Assembly (NCBI GenBank): GCA_934339135.1
Contig: CAKRHP010000028.1
Location: 1 to 21,978 of the forward strand
DNA from: an uncultured Lachnospiraceae bacterium
GTDB taxonomy: Bacteria > Bacillota > Clostridia > Lachnospirales > Lachnospiraceae
DNA length: 21,978 nucleotides
Direction: 5' to 3'
This document shows positions 1 to 7,169 of this stretch, piece after piece. Position numbers and translations under genes: made by a program. Position 1 is the stretch's first letter. Each line of letters opens with the position of its first letter. The notes beneath the pieces are model-generated. The model did no database searches, was not told the origin of the DNA, and saw nothing but the letters and a program-made list of their open reading frames with translations.

Positions 1-2366
1 CTCGGTGTTGCGCTTGGTTTCGCACTTGGACTGGTGCTTGGTTTTTCACTCGCTGCAGTTGTCGGTGTCGCACTCGGTTTACTGCTCGGACTCGTGCCCG
101 GTGTTGCGCTTGGTTTCGCACTTGGACTGGTGCTTGGTTTTTCACTCGCTGCTGTTGTCGGTGTCGCACTCGGCTTACTACTTGGACTCGTGCTTGGTGT
201 TGCGCTTGGTTTCACACTTGGACTCGTGCTTGGGTTTTCACTCGCTGCTGTTGTCGGTGTCGCACTCGGTTTACTACTTGGACTCGTGCCCGGTGTTGCA
301 CTTGGTTTCGCACTTGGACTCGTGCTTGGGTTTTCACTCGCTGCAGTTGTCGGCGTCGCACTAGCACTTAACGTTGGCTTCGGTGTTACCTTTGTATCGG
401 TTTCCTCTTCGATGTCCTGATGAGCACGATAGGTATTGATGAGCCAGATTCCAACAGGACTCAAATCGGATTCAACAAACCCACCCTCTGTTTTGCTACA
501 GGATGCCTTTAAATACGATGCTTTTTCCCCCCCTTCCTCTTTATTGCAAAAGCTCCAGCATGCATAACTTATATTCAAGGAATCACATAATTCAATCCAT
601 TTATCAGCATTGGCCGTATCGTATCTTCCCTTTCCGGATGCTTCACAAATACCAAATTCCGTCACAAATATTGGTGTTCCATCATTTGCCGCCTGTTTCA
701 CCCGATTTCGTAGATCCTCCCCATGTGTTGCTGCATAAAAATGAAACGTATATAATATATTGTCAAAACCATCCTCTTTTAATGGTTTATTTTTTACATC
801 CTGTACATCCTGTGACCAAGTATTAGTTCCACACACGATCAATGCGTCACTCCCACAATTACGAATAATACCGGCAATTTCTTTGCAATAAGTATAAAGA
901 TCATTTCCGCTACCCGTATACCACTGCACTCCTGTAGGTTCATTACAGATTTCAAAAATGACGTTACCATATTTCTGATACTTTGTTGCATATTTAGTAA
1001 AAAAGTCCTTAGCCCATGATTTCGTGTCATGAGGATTTTCCTTATGAATATGCCAGTCAACAATAACATACATCCCCAGTTCCTTGGCAGCCGCAACACC
1101 TTCTTCTATTTTTTTATCTATAATTGCCTGACCACCCTTTGTATAACCGTTATATTGTGTAACATAACATGCAAGGCGAATTAAATTTACCCCCCATTCA
1201 TCCCGAAGAGCCTGCATTGCTCCCTTATTGATATATTGCGGGAACCATTGTACACCGTGGGTACTTGCTCCCCGTAATTGAAATGGCTTATTGTATTGAT
1301 CCACAATTACCGGAGCATTTCCATAACCATCTACTTTCTGAAGGTGAAGCTTTCCATGCTTTCCAAACGGTGTCTGATCATCTGGAATATCCTTTGTTTG
1401 TCCGGTAATTTTATAATTTAACTGACCGGAAGATGTCCCTTCTCCAGATGGAGGATTGCAGTTTACCGCACGGACATAGGGTGTCCCCAATGTAACAGAC
1501 TTTGGATTAAAACCAACCTTTCCTTCTATGGCGACCGTCTGCCCGGCAGCAACCTCTCCCGAGTAATAAACGATCATTCCACCAACCGTTTTATTATATA
1601 CTAAATTTAAAGAGCTGTGAGTCTCCAAATTTTCCGGCTCACCACTTGTTGGCAATACGATCTGCACTCTGGATACTGCTGAATTTGTATGATTCGTAAT
1701 AGAAAAACTGTATTCTGTATACCACTCATCATGAGGAATATTAGTAATACTAGCAGAATATTTGCTCTGATCTTCCCTGGCATCTGCTGCCAGACCATCC
1801 TCCGTAGTCCCTCCGGTAGAACCGCCTGTGCTCCCACCACTGGAAGAAGAGTCTCCCACAATCAGCTTTGCAGAAGCAAGTGTATAACTAACTGTTGATG
1901 TATTCACTGAATTGTCGACAAAACGCAGACCAATCCTTTTTAACGTAGATCCTTTCCATACCATCTGTGTCAGATCATAGCTGAGACTAAACTCCTGTCC
2001 TGCTTTCACAGCTACTGCCTGCTTCGTCTGGTTCCAATTCCAGCTGTCATCCAACGTATAGAGCATCGCCTGCAGACTTCCTGTATCGCTGCTGATGCTA
2101 TTAACCTTACCCGTGATCTCTATCCTTGATCCAGATGCGGTCAGCTTGCTTTTTTCCTTTGCGGCATCCGGTACGTAAAAAATAACATCGGCAATATAAT
2201 CCGATTTATTGATTGCCATGGTCACAGGACTCTGTCCTTTCTCGACCGTCAGATCATACGACGTCTCTGCCGCCTTTGCCTTCTGTCCCTGTGGCAGTGC
2301 CAGTCCTGACAGCATCATGGCTATTATCAAAAGCCATGATAACCCCTTGCGTTTGATTTTCTTCAT
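1..2366 (-). CDS. Secreted multidomain GH5 endoglucanase/cellulase, C-terminus beyond window
   Basis: An uninterrupted reading frame runs from ATG 2366 (AGGAGG about 5 bases upstream) to the window edge, giving 788 visible codons. Residues 1-33 are a signal peptide (basic KKIKRK, then a hydrophobic stretch ending near KAKAA). About 36-165 is a beta-sandwich-like, carbohydrate-binding-type region, followed by a Ser/Gly/Thr linker at 171-190. A second module at about 200-305 resembles CBM2-type modules, which is tentative. The GH5 barrel covers about 345-640, with RGASTHGVQWF near 365, the acid/base Glu476 in FEICNEP, and the nucleophile Glu570 in VTEFG. From about 660 onward it is a Pro/Ser/Thr linker of 32-residue repeats. 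Such linkers normally lead to another catalytic or binding module, which would lie left of the window. GH5 enzymes cut beta-1,4-glucans or mannans; the HGVQWF-type motif favours endoglucanase. It is probably secreted or cell-surface. Confidence 0.9.
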   Translation of the reverse strand, partial: MKKIKRKGLSWLLIIAMMLSGLALPQGQKAKAAETSYDLTVEKGQSPVTMAINKSDYIADVIFYVPDAAKEKSKLTASGSRIEITGKVNSISSDTGSLQAMLYTLDDSWNWNQTKQAVAVKAGQEFSLSYDLTQMVWKGSTLKRIGLRFVDNSVNTSTVSYTLASAKLIVGDSSSSGGSTGGSTGGTTEDGLAADAREDQSKYSASITNIPHDEWYTEYSFSITNHTNSAVSRVQIVLPTSGEPENLETHSSLNLVYNKTVGGMIVYYSGEVAAGQTVAIEGKVGFNPKSVTLGTPYVRAVNCNPPSGEGTSSGQLNYKITGQTKDIPDDQTPFGKHGKLHLQKVDGYGNAPVIVDQYNKPFQLRGASTHGVQWFPQYINKGAMQALRDEWGVNLIRLACYVTQYNGYTKGGQAIIDKKIEEGVAAAKELGMYVIVDWHIHKENPHDTKSWAKDFFTKYATKYQKYGNVIFEICNEPTGVQWYTGSGNDLYTYCKEIAGIIRNCGSDALIVCGTNTWSQDVQDVKNKPLKEDGFDNILYTFHFYAATHGEDLRNRVKQAANDGTPIFVTEFGICEASGKGRYDTANADKWIELCDSLNISYACWSFCNKEEGGEKASYLKASCSKTEGGFVESDLSPVGIWLINTYRAHQDIEEETDTKVTPKPTLSASATPTTAASENPSTSPSAKPSATPGTSPSSKPSATPTTAASENPSTSPSVKPSATPSTSPSSKPSATPTTAASEKPSTSPSAKPSATPGTSPSSKPSATPTTAASEKPSTSPSAKPSATP
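5..366. repeat. 96-bp tandem repeats encoding the Pro/Ser/Thr linker
   Basis: Units begin at 5, 101, 197 and 293, exactly 96 bp apart, and differ by only a few substitutions. The last unit fades near 366 and the first runs to the window edge. On the minus strand each unit encodes 32 residues made of short blocks such as KPSATP, GTSPSS and TTAASE. Within a unit there is a weaker shorter periodicity (SPS, KPS, TPS). The near-identity of the units suggests recent expansion or gene conversion. Confidence 0.95.
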
Positions 2367-2386
2367 TTCGTCCCTCCTGTTATCAC

Positions 2387-2410
2387 TCTTAAGAAAACAA
2401 CTTCTTAAGA
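2387..2410. promoter_or_regulatory. Perfect inverted repeat in the glucanase leader, candidate operator
   Basis: Arms TCTTAAGAA (2387-2395) and TTCTTAAGA (2402-2410) are perfectly complementary with a 6-base centre. The site lies about ten bases upstream of the glucanase Shine-Dalgarno, so a bound protein or an RNA hairpin here could affect expression. No T-run follows, so it is not an intrinsic terminator. Confidence 0.45.
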
Positions 2411-2476
2411 ATACTTTGGAAATCTCCACCTTCATTGCCCGAGCAGACTGACTGCCCTTTCTTGATAACAGCAAAA

Positions 2477-2555
2477 AAACTGCAATACCATACAATCGTA
2501 CCACTCGCTTTTTTACCCAAAAATACCAGTATTATTGTATCAAATATTGCAGTTT
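2477..2555. promoter_or_regulatory. Widely spaced 11-bp inverted repeat upstream of the glucanase
   Basis: AAACTGCAATA (2477-2487) and TATTGCAGTTT (2545-2555) are perfect complements 57 bases apart. They lie between the TetR stop codon and the glucanase start and flank the region where a promoter would be expected. On the minus strand a TACAAT hexamer occurs just inside the right arm. Two half-sites for a DNA-looping or catabolite-type regulator is one reading; the binding protein cannot be named from sequence. Confidence 0.35.
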
Positions 2556-2583
2556 AAAACTACCCTAAAAAAATGACAATCTC

Positions 2584-3186
2584 TCAATCCTTGAACAGAA
2601 CCGACGCTCTTTCAAACGGGATACCCGCATATACCAAATACATGGTTCCCACGCTTTCCAGCATCCTTATTGCTTCCTCACGGGATACCATGATGGTTCC
2701 GTCTATAATAAAAGTCACAAGTCCCTGCGTATAGATCACGACTGTATTCATAAATTCTCTGGCTTTCTCCTCGCTGATCCCCACAACACGGCAAAGAGCT
2801 TCCCTGAGAGATTTGTTCTTCTCCTCATCAAACACGGCTCCGATTCCACCAAGATTAACAAGACCTTTAGAGTCTGTCCGCAGATAACGGATCAGGTTAG
2901 GCTCATCAAATGCCATGTTTACATAAGTCTCTCCTACGGAAAAAAATGCAGCAGCCGGATTCGTCCCATTTGGTCTCATTTTCGAATTCATATAATTTAA
3001 TGAATATCGGAAAAGTTCCTCACGGAACGCTTCCATATTGCCAAAGGACCATGAGATCGGCTGTGTAGAACATCCCAGTTCCTTGGCCAGACGCTTAATA
3101 TTGATCACTTCATAACCTTCCCGGATCACCAGATCCAGACCTGTCTTTAAAATCATTTCTTTTGGTATTTGTGTTTTTGGCGGCAT
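2584..3186 (-). CDS. TetR/AcrR-family transcriptional regulator
   Basis: The 200-residue protein has the TetR plan. An N-terminal helix-turn-helix spans about residues 10-55 (ILKTGLDLVIREGYEVINIKRLAKELGCSTQ is its core, with GCSTQPISWSFGNMEAFREEL as recognition helix and following turn). A helical ligand/dimer domain of about 140 residues follows. The MPPKT start at 3186 is chosen because GGAGGT lies about 9 bases upstream; the ATG seven codons earlier overlaps or precedes that site. The effector is unknown. The nearest gene downstream on the same strand is the glucanase, 217 bases away, and no transporter is adjacent, so the target is unclear apart from likely autoregulation. Confidence 0.88.
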   Translation of the reverse strand: MPPKTQIPKEMILKTGLDLVIREGYEVINIKRLAKELGCSTQPISWSFGNMEAFREELFRYSLNYMNSKMRPNGTNPAAAFFSVGETYVNMAFDEPNLIRYLRTDSKGLVNLGGIGAVFDEEKNKSLREALCRVVGISEEKAREFMNTVVIYTQGLVTFIIDGTIMVSREEAIRMLESVGTMYLVYAGIPFERASVLFKD

Positions 3187-3217
3187 TATTGACTTACCTC
3201 CCATCATAGTAAATATT

Positions 3218-3264
3218 ATATATAACTTTATTTATATATTAGGTGCATACTGTATATTTGTCAA
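3218..3264 (-). promoter_or_regulatory. Sigma-A promoter of the TetR gene with overlapping operator
   Basis: On the minus strand, TTGACA (3259-3264) is 17 bases from TAATAT (3236-3241). An inverted repeat with 8-bp arms, ATATATAA (3218-3225) and TTATATAT (3232-3239), overlaps the -10 box and the expected transcription start. That placement is typical of TetR-family self-repression. The arms are entirely A/T, so chance is a concern. Confidence 0.7.
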
Positions 3265-3309
3265 GAAAATTCGCTGTTTTAAGCTCATTAATTTACGAAA
3301 ATGATTACG

Positions 3310-3354
3310 AAACAAAACAAAAAACTGCTTTCCAAAAAATCGGAAAACAGTTTT
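3310..3354 (-). terminator. Intrinsic terminator of the small acidic-protein gene
   Basis: Arms 3321-3333 and 3342-3354 pair over about 12 bp with one mismatch (CAGTTTT against AAAACTG, and GGAAA against TTTCC). On the minus strand the hairpin is followed by TTGTTTTGTTT. It begins five bases after the stop codon of the 56-residue gene. Confidence 0.8.
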
Positions 3355-3358
3355 ATTT

Positions 3359-3529
3359 TTACCATAAATCCTCATTCACATCATCCGACGAAAACTCTCC
3401 AAAACCTTGGAGGTCACCGCCATCTGACAGAGAAAAACCTTTCTCTTCTAATATTCGTTTATCTTCCTTCTCCTGCGCTTTTAGCGCTTTTTCTTCCTCT
3501 TCTCCTAAAGAAAACAAGTCTCCATCCAT
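3359..3529 (-). CDS. 56-residue acidic protein of unknown function
   Basis: I do not recognise a family. The protein begins MDGDLFSLGEEEEKALK, has a charged, probably helical middle (about residues 9-30, rich in Glu and Lys) and an acidic, Gly/Phe-containing tail ending VNEDLW. There are no cysteines, signal peptide or membrane segment. The start at 3529 is preferred over upstream ATGs at 3628 and near 3559. A TATACT box sits at 3566-3571, so the mRNA would start near 3559, and an AAAGG-like ribosome-binding site precedes 3529. Promoter, gene and terminator form a complete single-gene unit, divergent from the HD-GYP gene, which supports it being real. Confidence 0.6.
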   Translation of the reverse strand: MDGDLFSLGEEEEKALKAQEKEDKRILEEKGFSLSDGGDLQGFGEFSSDDVNEDLW

Positions 3530-3565
3530 AATTTTTCTGCCTTTCTTTTCTGCTCTCATAATTCC

Positions 3566-3571
3566 AGTATA
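3566..3571 (-). promoter_or_regulatory. Extended -10 promoter of the small acidic-protein gene
   Basis: The minus strand reads TGTTATACT, an extended -10 element (TGnTATACT). No good -35 hexamer is found 17 bases upstream, which is usual for extended -10 promoters. Confidence 0.5.
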
Positions 3572-3657
3572 ACAAATTTTTCCAAAAAGCGATAGTTTAT
3601 TCTCTTTTGTTTTTCTTTTTGTTTTCATTAAGGCTTTATCTATTTCCCGAAATAAGG

Positions 3658-3663
3658 TATACT
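3658..3663 (+). promoter_or_regulatory. Probable -10 box of the HD-GYP gene
   Basis: TATACT lies about 35 bases upstream of the preferred start, with a weak -35 (TTTATC) 17 bases further upstream. The resulting leader is too short to hold a cyclic-di-GMP riboswitch. Confidence 0.45.
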
Positions 3664-3696
3664 ATGATACAGATATATTTCGTATATAAAGGCGGT

Positions 3697-4806
3697 ATGA
3701 AAGTGGTAAAACGATATTTTGTGAGAACCCGCGATCTCCGAAAAGGAATGCGGATCGATCAGGAAGTAGAGAACAGCCGGGGGCACTCTCTGATCGTGCG
3801 TGGCTCTTATCTGGATGAATATCAGATCGAGGCACTGAAAAAACTGAATATCAGCGGGGTATATATTAAAGAGGGAGAAGAAGATGACAATCCCTCTTCT
3901 GTTGCTGAGCCCACCTCTGCCATTGCCAAAAATAATATTTCCAAATACCGCGAAGCAGATCCCGCCAAGGTCAGCCTGTCGGTGAGCGTCAAAAAACGTA
4001 TTTCCGAAGGCATACAGCATCTGTATAGTGATACCAGCAATCCGCATTTTACCCGGACAACAACGACTATTACCAGCGACCTGATGCGCGCTATTGATGA
4101 CAATGCAGCCGTAGCCGTGGATATCAGTGCCCTGAAAACAAGTGATGAATACACCTTCAAGCACAGCGTCGATGTTGCCACCATGTCTATGATCGTTGCC
4201 AAAAACATGCAGATGTCCCAGCAGGACGTCTACAACATTGGCATTGCCGGTCTTCTTCATGACATGGGTAAATCAAAAATTCCACTAAATATTTTAAATA
4301 AACCGGGACGTCTCACTGATAAGGAATTTGCTGTCATAAAAGAGCATTCCCTGTTAGGCTACCGCATTATTAAAGAAAAAAATAAATTTAATGACAGTAT
4401 CTGTTTTGCGGTACTGCAGCATCACGAAAAAATGAACGGCTCGGGTTATCCCATGGGAGTCAGCAGTGATAAGATCGTACCCTATGCCAAGATCCTGTCC
4501 GTGGTGGATGTGTACGATGCCCTTGTGACAGAACGTCCCTACAAAAAGGCTTTTTCCCAGAGAACCGCAGTGGAGATGGTGATGTCCATGTCCGAAGAGC
4601 TGGATATTACTGCCATGCGAAGCTTTCTCTCCAGTGTCATCCTGTATCCGGTAGATTCTACCGTTGAACTGAGCAACGGTGAAAAAGCCCGTGTCGTAAA
4701 GAACAGTGCCCTTTCTGTACTGCGGCCTACCGTCGTAGGGCTGCAAAGCGGTACTGTTTATAATCTGGCAGAAGATCTTTCCTGTGCCAACATTGTTATC
4801 TTATAA
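3697..4806 (+). CDS. HD-GYP domain cyclic-di-GMP phosphodiesterase
   Basis: The protein has 369 residues from ATG 3697 (MKVVKRYF). An AAAGGCGG element lies immediately upstream, so a GTG two codons later is also possible; the earlier TTG start has no support. An N-terminal segment of about 65 residues resembles the DUF3391-type domain often found before HD-GYP. The HD-GYP domain spans about 155-340. It has HSVDVA, the metal pair HDMGK (188-189), HHE (242-244), GSGYP (248-252, the GYP signature) and DVYDAL (271-276). There are no membrane segments, so it is cytosolic. The family hydrolyses cyclic-di-GMP to pGpG or GMP; all metal-binding motifs are intact, so activity is expected. It has no partner gene on its strand. 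Confidence 0.9.
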   Translation: MKVVKRYFVRTRDLRKGMRIDQEVENSRGHSLIVRGSYLDEYQIEALKKLNISGVYIKEGEEDDNPSSVAEPTSAIAKNNISKYREADPAKVSLSVSVKKRISEGIQHLYSDTSNPHFTRTTTTITSDLMRAIDDNAAVAVDISALKTSDEYTFKHSVDVATMSMIVAKNMQMSQQDVYNIGIAGLLHDMGKSKIPLNILNKPGRLTDKEFAVIKEHSLLGYRIIKEKNKFNDSICFAVLQHHEKMNGSGYPMGVSSDKIVPYAKILSVVDVYDALVTERPYKKAFSQRTAVEMVMSMSEELDITAMRSFLSSVILYPVDSTVELSNGEKARVVKNSALSVLRPTVVGLQSGTVYNLAEDLSCANIVIL

Positions 4807-4870
4807 TCAAAACACAACCTGTATTTTATCCTTGTTTTCGTTTTCCACCGGATTACTAATATTTCTATAC

Positions 4871-4896
4871 AAAAACGGACCCGCTCAGGCAGGTCC
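4871..4896 (-). terminator. Intrinsic terminator overlapping the DUF1858 stop codon
   Basis: On the minus strand GGACCTGC (4889-4896) pairs with GCGGGTCC (4877-4884) around a CTGA loop, with one G-T pair, and is followed by GTTTTTG. The TGA stop of the DUF1858 gene is in the loop. Confidence 0.8.
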
Positions 4897-5088
4897 ATTA
4901 ATATGTTCATCCAGCTTTTGGATCAATTCGTCGACATCGCAGGAATGTACCTGACATGCCTGCTCCAGTGTCTCCCTTGGGGACATATGGCAGGATACAC
5001 AATGCATTCCCATTTCATTAAAGCATTTCTCTGCGGAAGGGTACATCTGAAGCACCGCTCCGATCAGGGAATATTTTGTAATTACCAT
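4885..5088 (-). CDS. DUF1858-type redox-disulfide small protein
   Basis: The 67-residue protein reads MVITKYSLIGAVLQMYPSAE, then an EMGMHCVSCHMSP motif with a CxxC pair (residues 30 and 33), then a helical tail with a further Cys. This matches the DUF1858 domain (hydrid-cluster-protein-associated disulfide domain): start IT...I..VL..YP, then F...G..C..C, then ETLE.A. Its biochemical role is not established; the cysteine pair suggests thiol redox or metal binding. ATG 5088 is chosen because GGAGAG sits 4 bases upstream; the ATG four codons earlier lies inside that element. It is 79 bases downstream of the MraY-like gene and is probably the last gene of that transcript. Confidence 0.85.
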   Translation of the reverse strand: MVITKYSLIGAVLQMYPSAEKCFNEMGMHCVSCHMSPRETLEQACQVHSCDVDELIQKLDEHINGPA

Positions 5089-5167
5089 AATTCTCTCCAT
5101 TCTGCCGATCTATTCACGGCTCTATCCAGGAAAATAAATCCTGTTTCACGAAAATAATCTGTCTCTT

Positions 5168-6124
5168 TTACAGATAAGCTGCAAAAATATAAGCAACCGC
5201 CACCAGCACGATCTGATAAATGCAGAACCGGAACACCACCTGCGTATCTGACCACTCTTTGTTTTTGCGGACATGATCATGAAGAGGTGTCAGCGTATTT
5301 TTCAGAATACAGATCTTAAAGAATCTCTTCAGGAAGATCTTTACCAGTCCGATTCCACCATCTATGATAACCACCAATGCAAGAATTATGTATGCAAACG
5401 GATGACCTGACTTCATGGCGATCACTGCAAGATAAAATCCCAATGCTCTGGATCCGGCATCTCCCATCAACATAGAGCTTGGCTTAGAATTAAAATACAG
5501 ATATGCCAGCAATACCCCCATAAACATCAGGCTGGCAATGCCATACTGTCCCAGCTCTTTCGAAAAGATCACCGTAAAACCACCCAGCACCACCATACAG
5601 AGGCTTGCACAAAGTCCGTCTACACCATCCGTACAGTTTGTGACATTGACCGATACCCACAATAAAACCACTCCCAAAAGGAAATAAACCGGAACCGGAA
5701 TGGAAATGGTGTTCCCAAACAACATGATATCTGTAGAATTGTTGGAAACAAATGTCCACATTGCCACCAATGACAGGATCAGATCAATAGCTCCTTTTTT
5801 GTAGTCGTTCCACGGCTTGTCAGAAGCATCGTCCAGATACCCGCTGAGCATCATGGCAAACAGAAGAATACAGTAAATAACATATTCTCTGGTAATTGGT
5901 AAAAACAAAAGAGAACATACAATAAAAGCGCAAACAAAGGTCAGTCCCACGCCCCGGAGCTTTCCTTTGGAAAGTGCTCCATTTACCGCAAAGGCACGCC
6001 CCTGATCCTTTGGCAGAAACGGAAATGGAAACTTCAACATCAGAAATGTCAGTATAAACGCCGCCAGCACACCCAGCATCGCAATCTGATTGGTCGTCAA
6101 TACATCTTTTAGTACATAATACAT
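5168..6124 (-). CDS. MraY-like polyprenyl-phosphate phospho-sugar transferase (divergent paralogue)
   Basis: This 318-residue polytopic membrane protein has about nine to ten hydrophobic segments. Glycosyltransferase-4/MraY landmarks are in order: the Asp pair in GYLDD (98-99), NVTNCTDGVDG (160-170, standard form NLTDGLDG), MGDAGSRALG (220-229, standard MGDTGSLALG) and TPLHDHVRKN (279-288, standard TPIHHHFE). MraY links phospho-MurNAc-pentapeptide to undecaprenyl phosphate to make lipid I. The usual early K.GTPTMGG motif is replaced by SKGKLRGVGL, a Cys is inserted in the NLTDG loop, and the HHH triad is HDH. The gene is also outside any cell-wall cluster. It is therefore either a divergent MraY or a related transferase with another substrate. 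AAGGAT precedes the start. Confidence 0.82.
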   Translation of the reverse strand: MYYVLKDVLTTNQIAMLGVLAAFILTFLMLKFPFPFLPKDQGRAFAVNGALSKGKLRGVGLTFVCAFIVCSLLFLPITREYVIYCILLFAMMLSGYLDDASDKPWNDYKKGAIDLILSLVAMWTFVSNNSTDIMLFGNTISIPVPVYFLLGVVLLWVSVNVTNCTDGVDGLCASLCMVVLGGFTVIFSKELGQYGIASLMFMGVLLAYLYFNSKPSSMLMGDAGSRALGFYLAVIAMKSGHPFAYIILALVVIIDGGIGLVKIFLKRFFKICILKNTLTPLHDHVRKNKEWSDTQVVFRFCIYQIVLVAVAYIFAAYL

Positions 6125-6195
6125 AATTTATCCTTTCTTCCACTTGTCTATACAAGCAGACAGGCATGAAAGTCTCCCCCTCCATGCCTTGTATA

Positions 6196-6720
6196 TTATG
6201 ATAAGAGCAAAGAAAATACGCCATAAATACAAACTACGGCAACTGCAATGATAACAAATGCAATGATCCTGTTTTTCCATGCCGTCTTTGTCTCCTGACG
6301 GATGATCTGCCTTTTGCATTCCTCGATCCGCTCCCCACAATCCTTGTATTGTGGAAATCGTTCCAACTCGGAAATAACCGTGCGGTAATCCATCTTGGTC
6401 ACAGCATCCTTTTGAAGCTTTACCGCCTCCTGATACGCTTTTTCCTTACCTTTCTTTTCGTATGACTCTGCTTTTCTGCGACAGTCTGCTGCCAGCTTTG
6501 TACTATCCTCATAATCGCTGATCTCGTCAAACAAAGCCGCTGCATCCAACAGGGTTTTGACTCCCTGTTCATAACGTTCAACACACACAAGCGAATCCCG
6601 AAGCTCTTTGGCACTGCGGTACTTTGCTTCCTCCGTGGTCAGCTCCTCTTCCTCAAAAGAATCCTCATCCGGCACCGCAACCTGGTTCTTATCTTCCTCT
6701 GTTTCTTCAATGATTATCAT
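6196..6720 (-). CDS. C-terminally membrane-anchored repeat protein, function unknown
   Basis: The protein has 174 residues. Residues 1-30 are acidic and disordered-looking (many Glu/Asp). About 35-145 is helical and contains two repeat-like segments, ALFDEISDYEDSTKLAADCR and ELERFPQYKDCGERIEECKR. These follow the pattern F..i.dY.Ds....eCr seen in short tetratricopeptide-like repeats of clostridial proteins. A single membrane helix at about 152-172 (IIAFVIIAVAVVCIYGVFSLLL) ends the protein, so the soluble part should face the cytoplasm. It is 71 bases upstream of the MraY-like gene on the same strand and may be co-transcribed with it. The Shine-Dalgarno before ATG 6720 is weak, while a perfect one at about 6765 has no usable start codon. 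Confidence 0.75.
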   Translation of the reverse strand: MIIIEETEEDKNQVAVPDEDSFEEEELTTEEAKYRSAKELRDSLVCVERYEQGVKTLLDAAALFDEISDYEDSTKLAADCRRKAESYEKKGKEKAYQEAVKLQKDAVTKMDYRTVISELERFPQYKDCGERIEECKRQIIRQETKTAWKNRIIAFVIIAVAVVCIYGVFSLLLS

Positions 6721-6773
6721 ATCATATACCGATCTTTCTATTTCGATTTATATTCTCACAAAGTTACCTCCTT

Positions 6774-6802
6774 ATAATAAGCAGAAAATCCCTGCTTGTC
6801 AA
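6774..6802 (-). promoter_or_regulatory. Strong sigma-A promoter for the anchored-repeat protein/MraY-like unit
   Basis: On the minus strand TTGACA (6797-6802) is exactly 17 bases from TATTAT (6774-6779). The -35 box lies in the loop of an inverted repeat, CCCTGC and GCAGGG (outer arms at about 6803-6808 and 6790-6795). That arrangement could act as an operator. Confidence 0.82.
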
Positions 6803-6862
6803 CGCAGGGTTTAGATGAAAAACAATGATAATAAATGCTGTAGGAAGGAATATAAAAGGACT

Positions 6863-7115
6863 ATGGACGTATTTTTATCTGCATTTCAGCAAATGCTTTT
6901 TATGTTTTTATTTATGATGCCTTATGGTCGCAAATATTGCTTTTATGGGGAATGCCGTAGTTGAGGGCATCTTTGGAAATGACATCCTCTTTGACTATCT
7001 GATGTTTACTCTGCCGATCAATCTGTTTTTGAACAGCATCGGCGCATCCATGGCTCTGATCTCCAATCTTCCGGCACTGATCACCATTCCGCTCGTCTTT
7101 TTTTACTGCTGCAGG
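6863..7115 (+). pseudogene. Remnant of an AEC-family (auxin efflux carrier-like) permease
   Basis: From ATG 6863, with AAGGA-type upstream bases, the frame reads MDVFLSAFQQMLFMFLFMM, a good AEC-family N-terminal helix. It then goes out of frame near 6920. A second frame from about 6924 reads VANIAFMGNAVVEGIFG and NDILFDYLMFTLPINLFLNSIG, the conserved mid-protein AEC segment. It then passes directly into NLPALITIPLVFFYCC, resembling the start of the second half. Intact members are about 300-320 residues; here only about 80 recognisable residues remain. This implies at least two deletions plus a frameshift. The 3' part beyond about 7115 is not recognisable. AEC proteins are small-molecule (organic or amino acid) exporters. 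Confidence 0.72.
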
Positions 7116-7169
7116 ATCAACCATTCTGCCGTTTCCTGCAATATACTATCAACGTCGTCTGTTCCCACT

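Noticed and set aside
5..420. Plus-strand open frames rich in Leu/Val/Gly/Ser repeats
   Set aside because: They are by-products of the 96-bp repeat, which stays open in several frames; the minus frame is continuous with a signal peptide and GH5 domain.
503..826. 107-codon plus-strand frame inside the glucanase region
   Set aside because: It is antisense to the GH5 catalytic domain, where the nucleophile motif VTEFG is encoded.
3665..3696. Cyclic-di-GMP riboswitch before the HD-GYP gene
   Set aside because: The leader from the likely start point is only about 30 bases, too short for either known aptamer class.
3640..4260. 206-codon minus-strand frame opposite the HD-GYP gene
   Set aside because: It is antisense to a well-supported conserved domain, has no ribosome-binding site and no recognisable motif.
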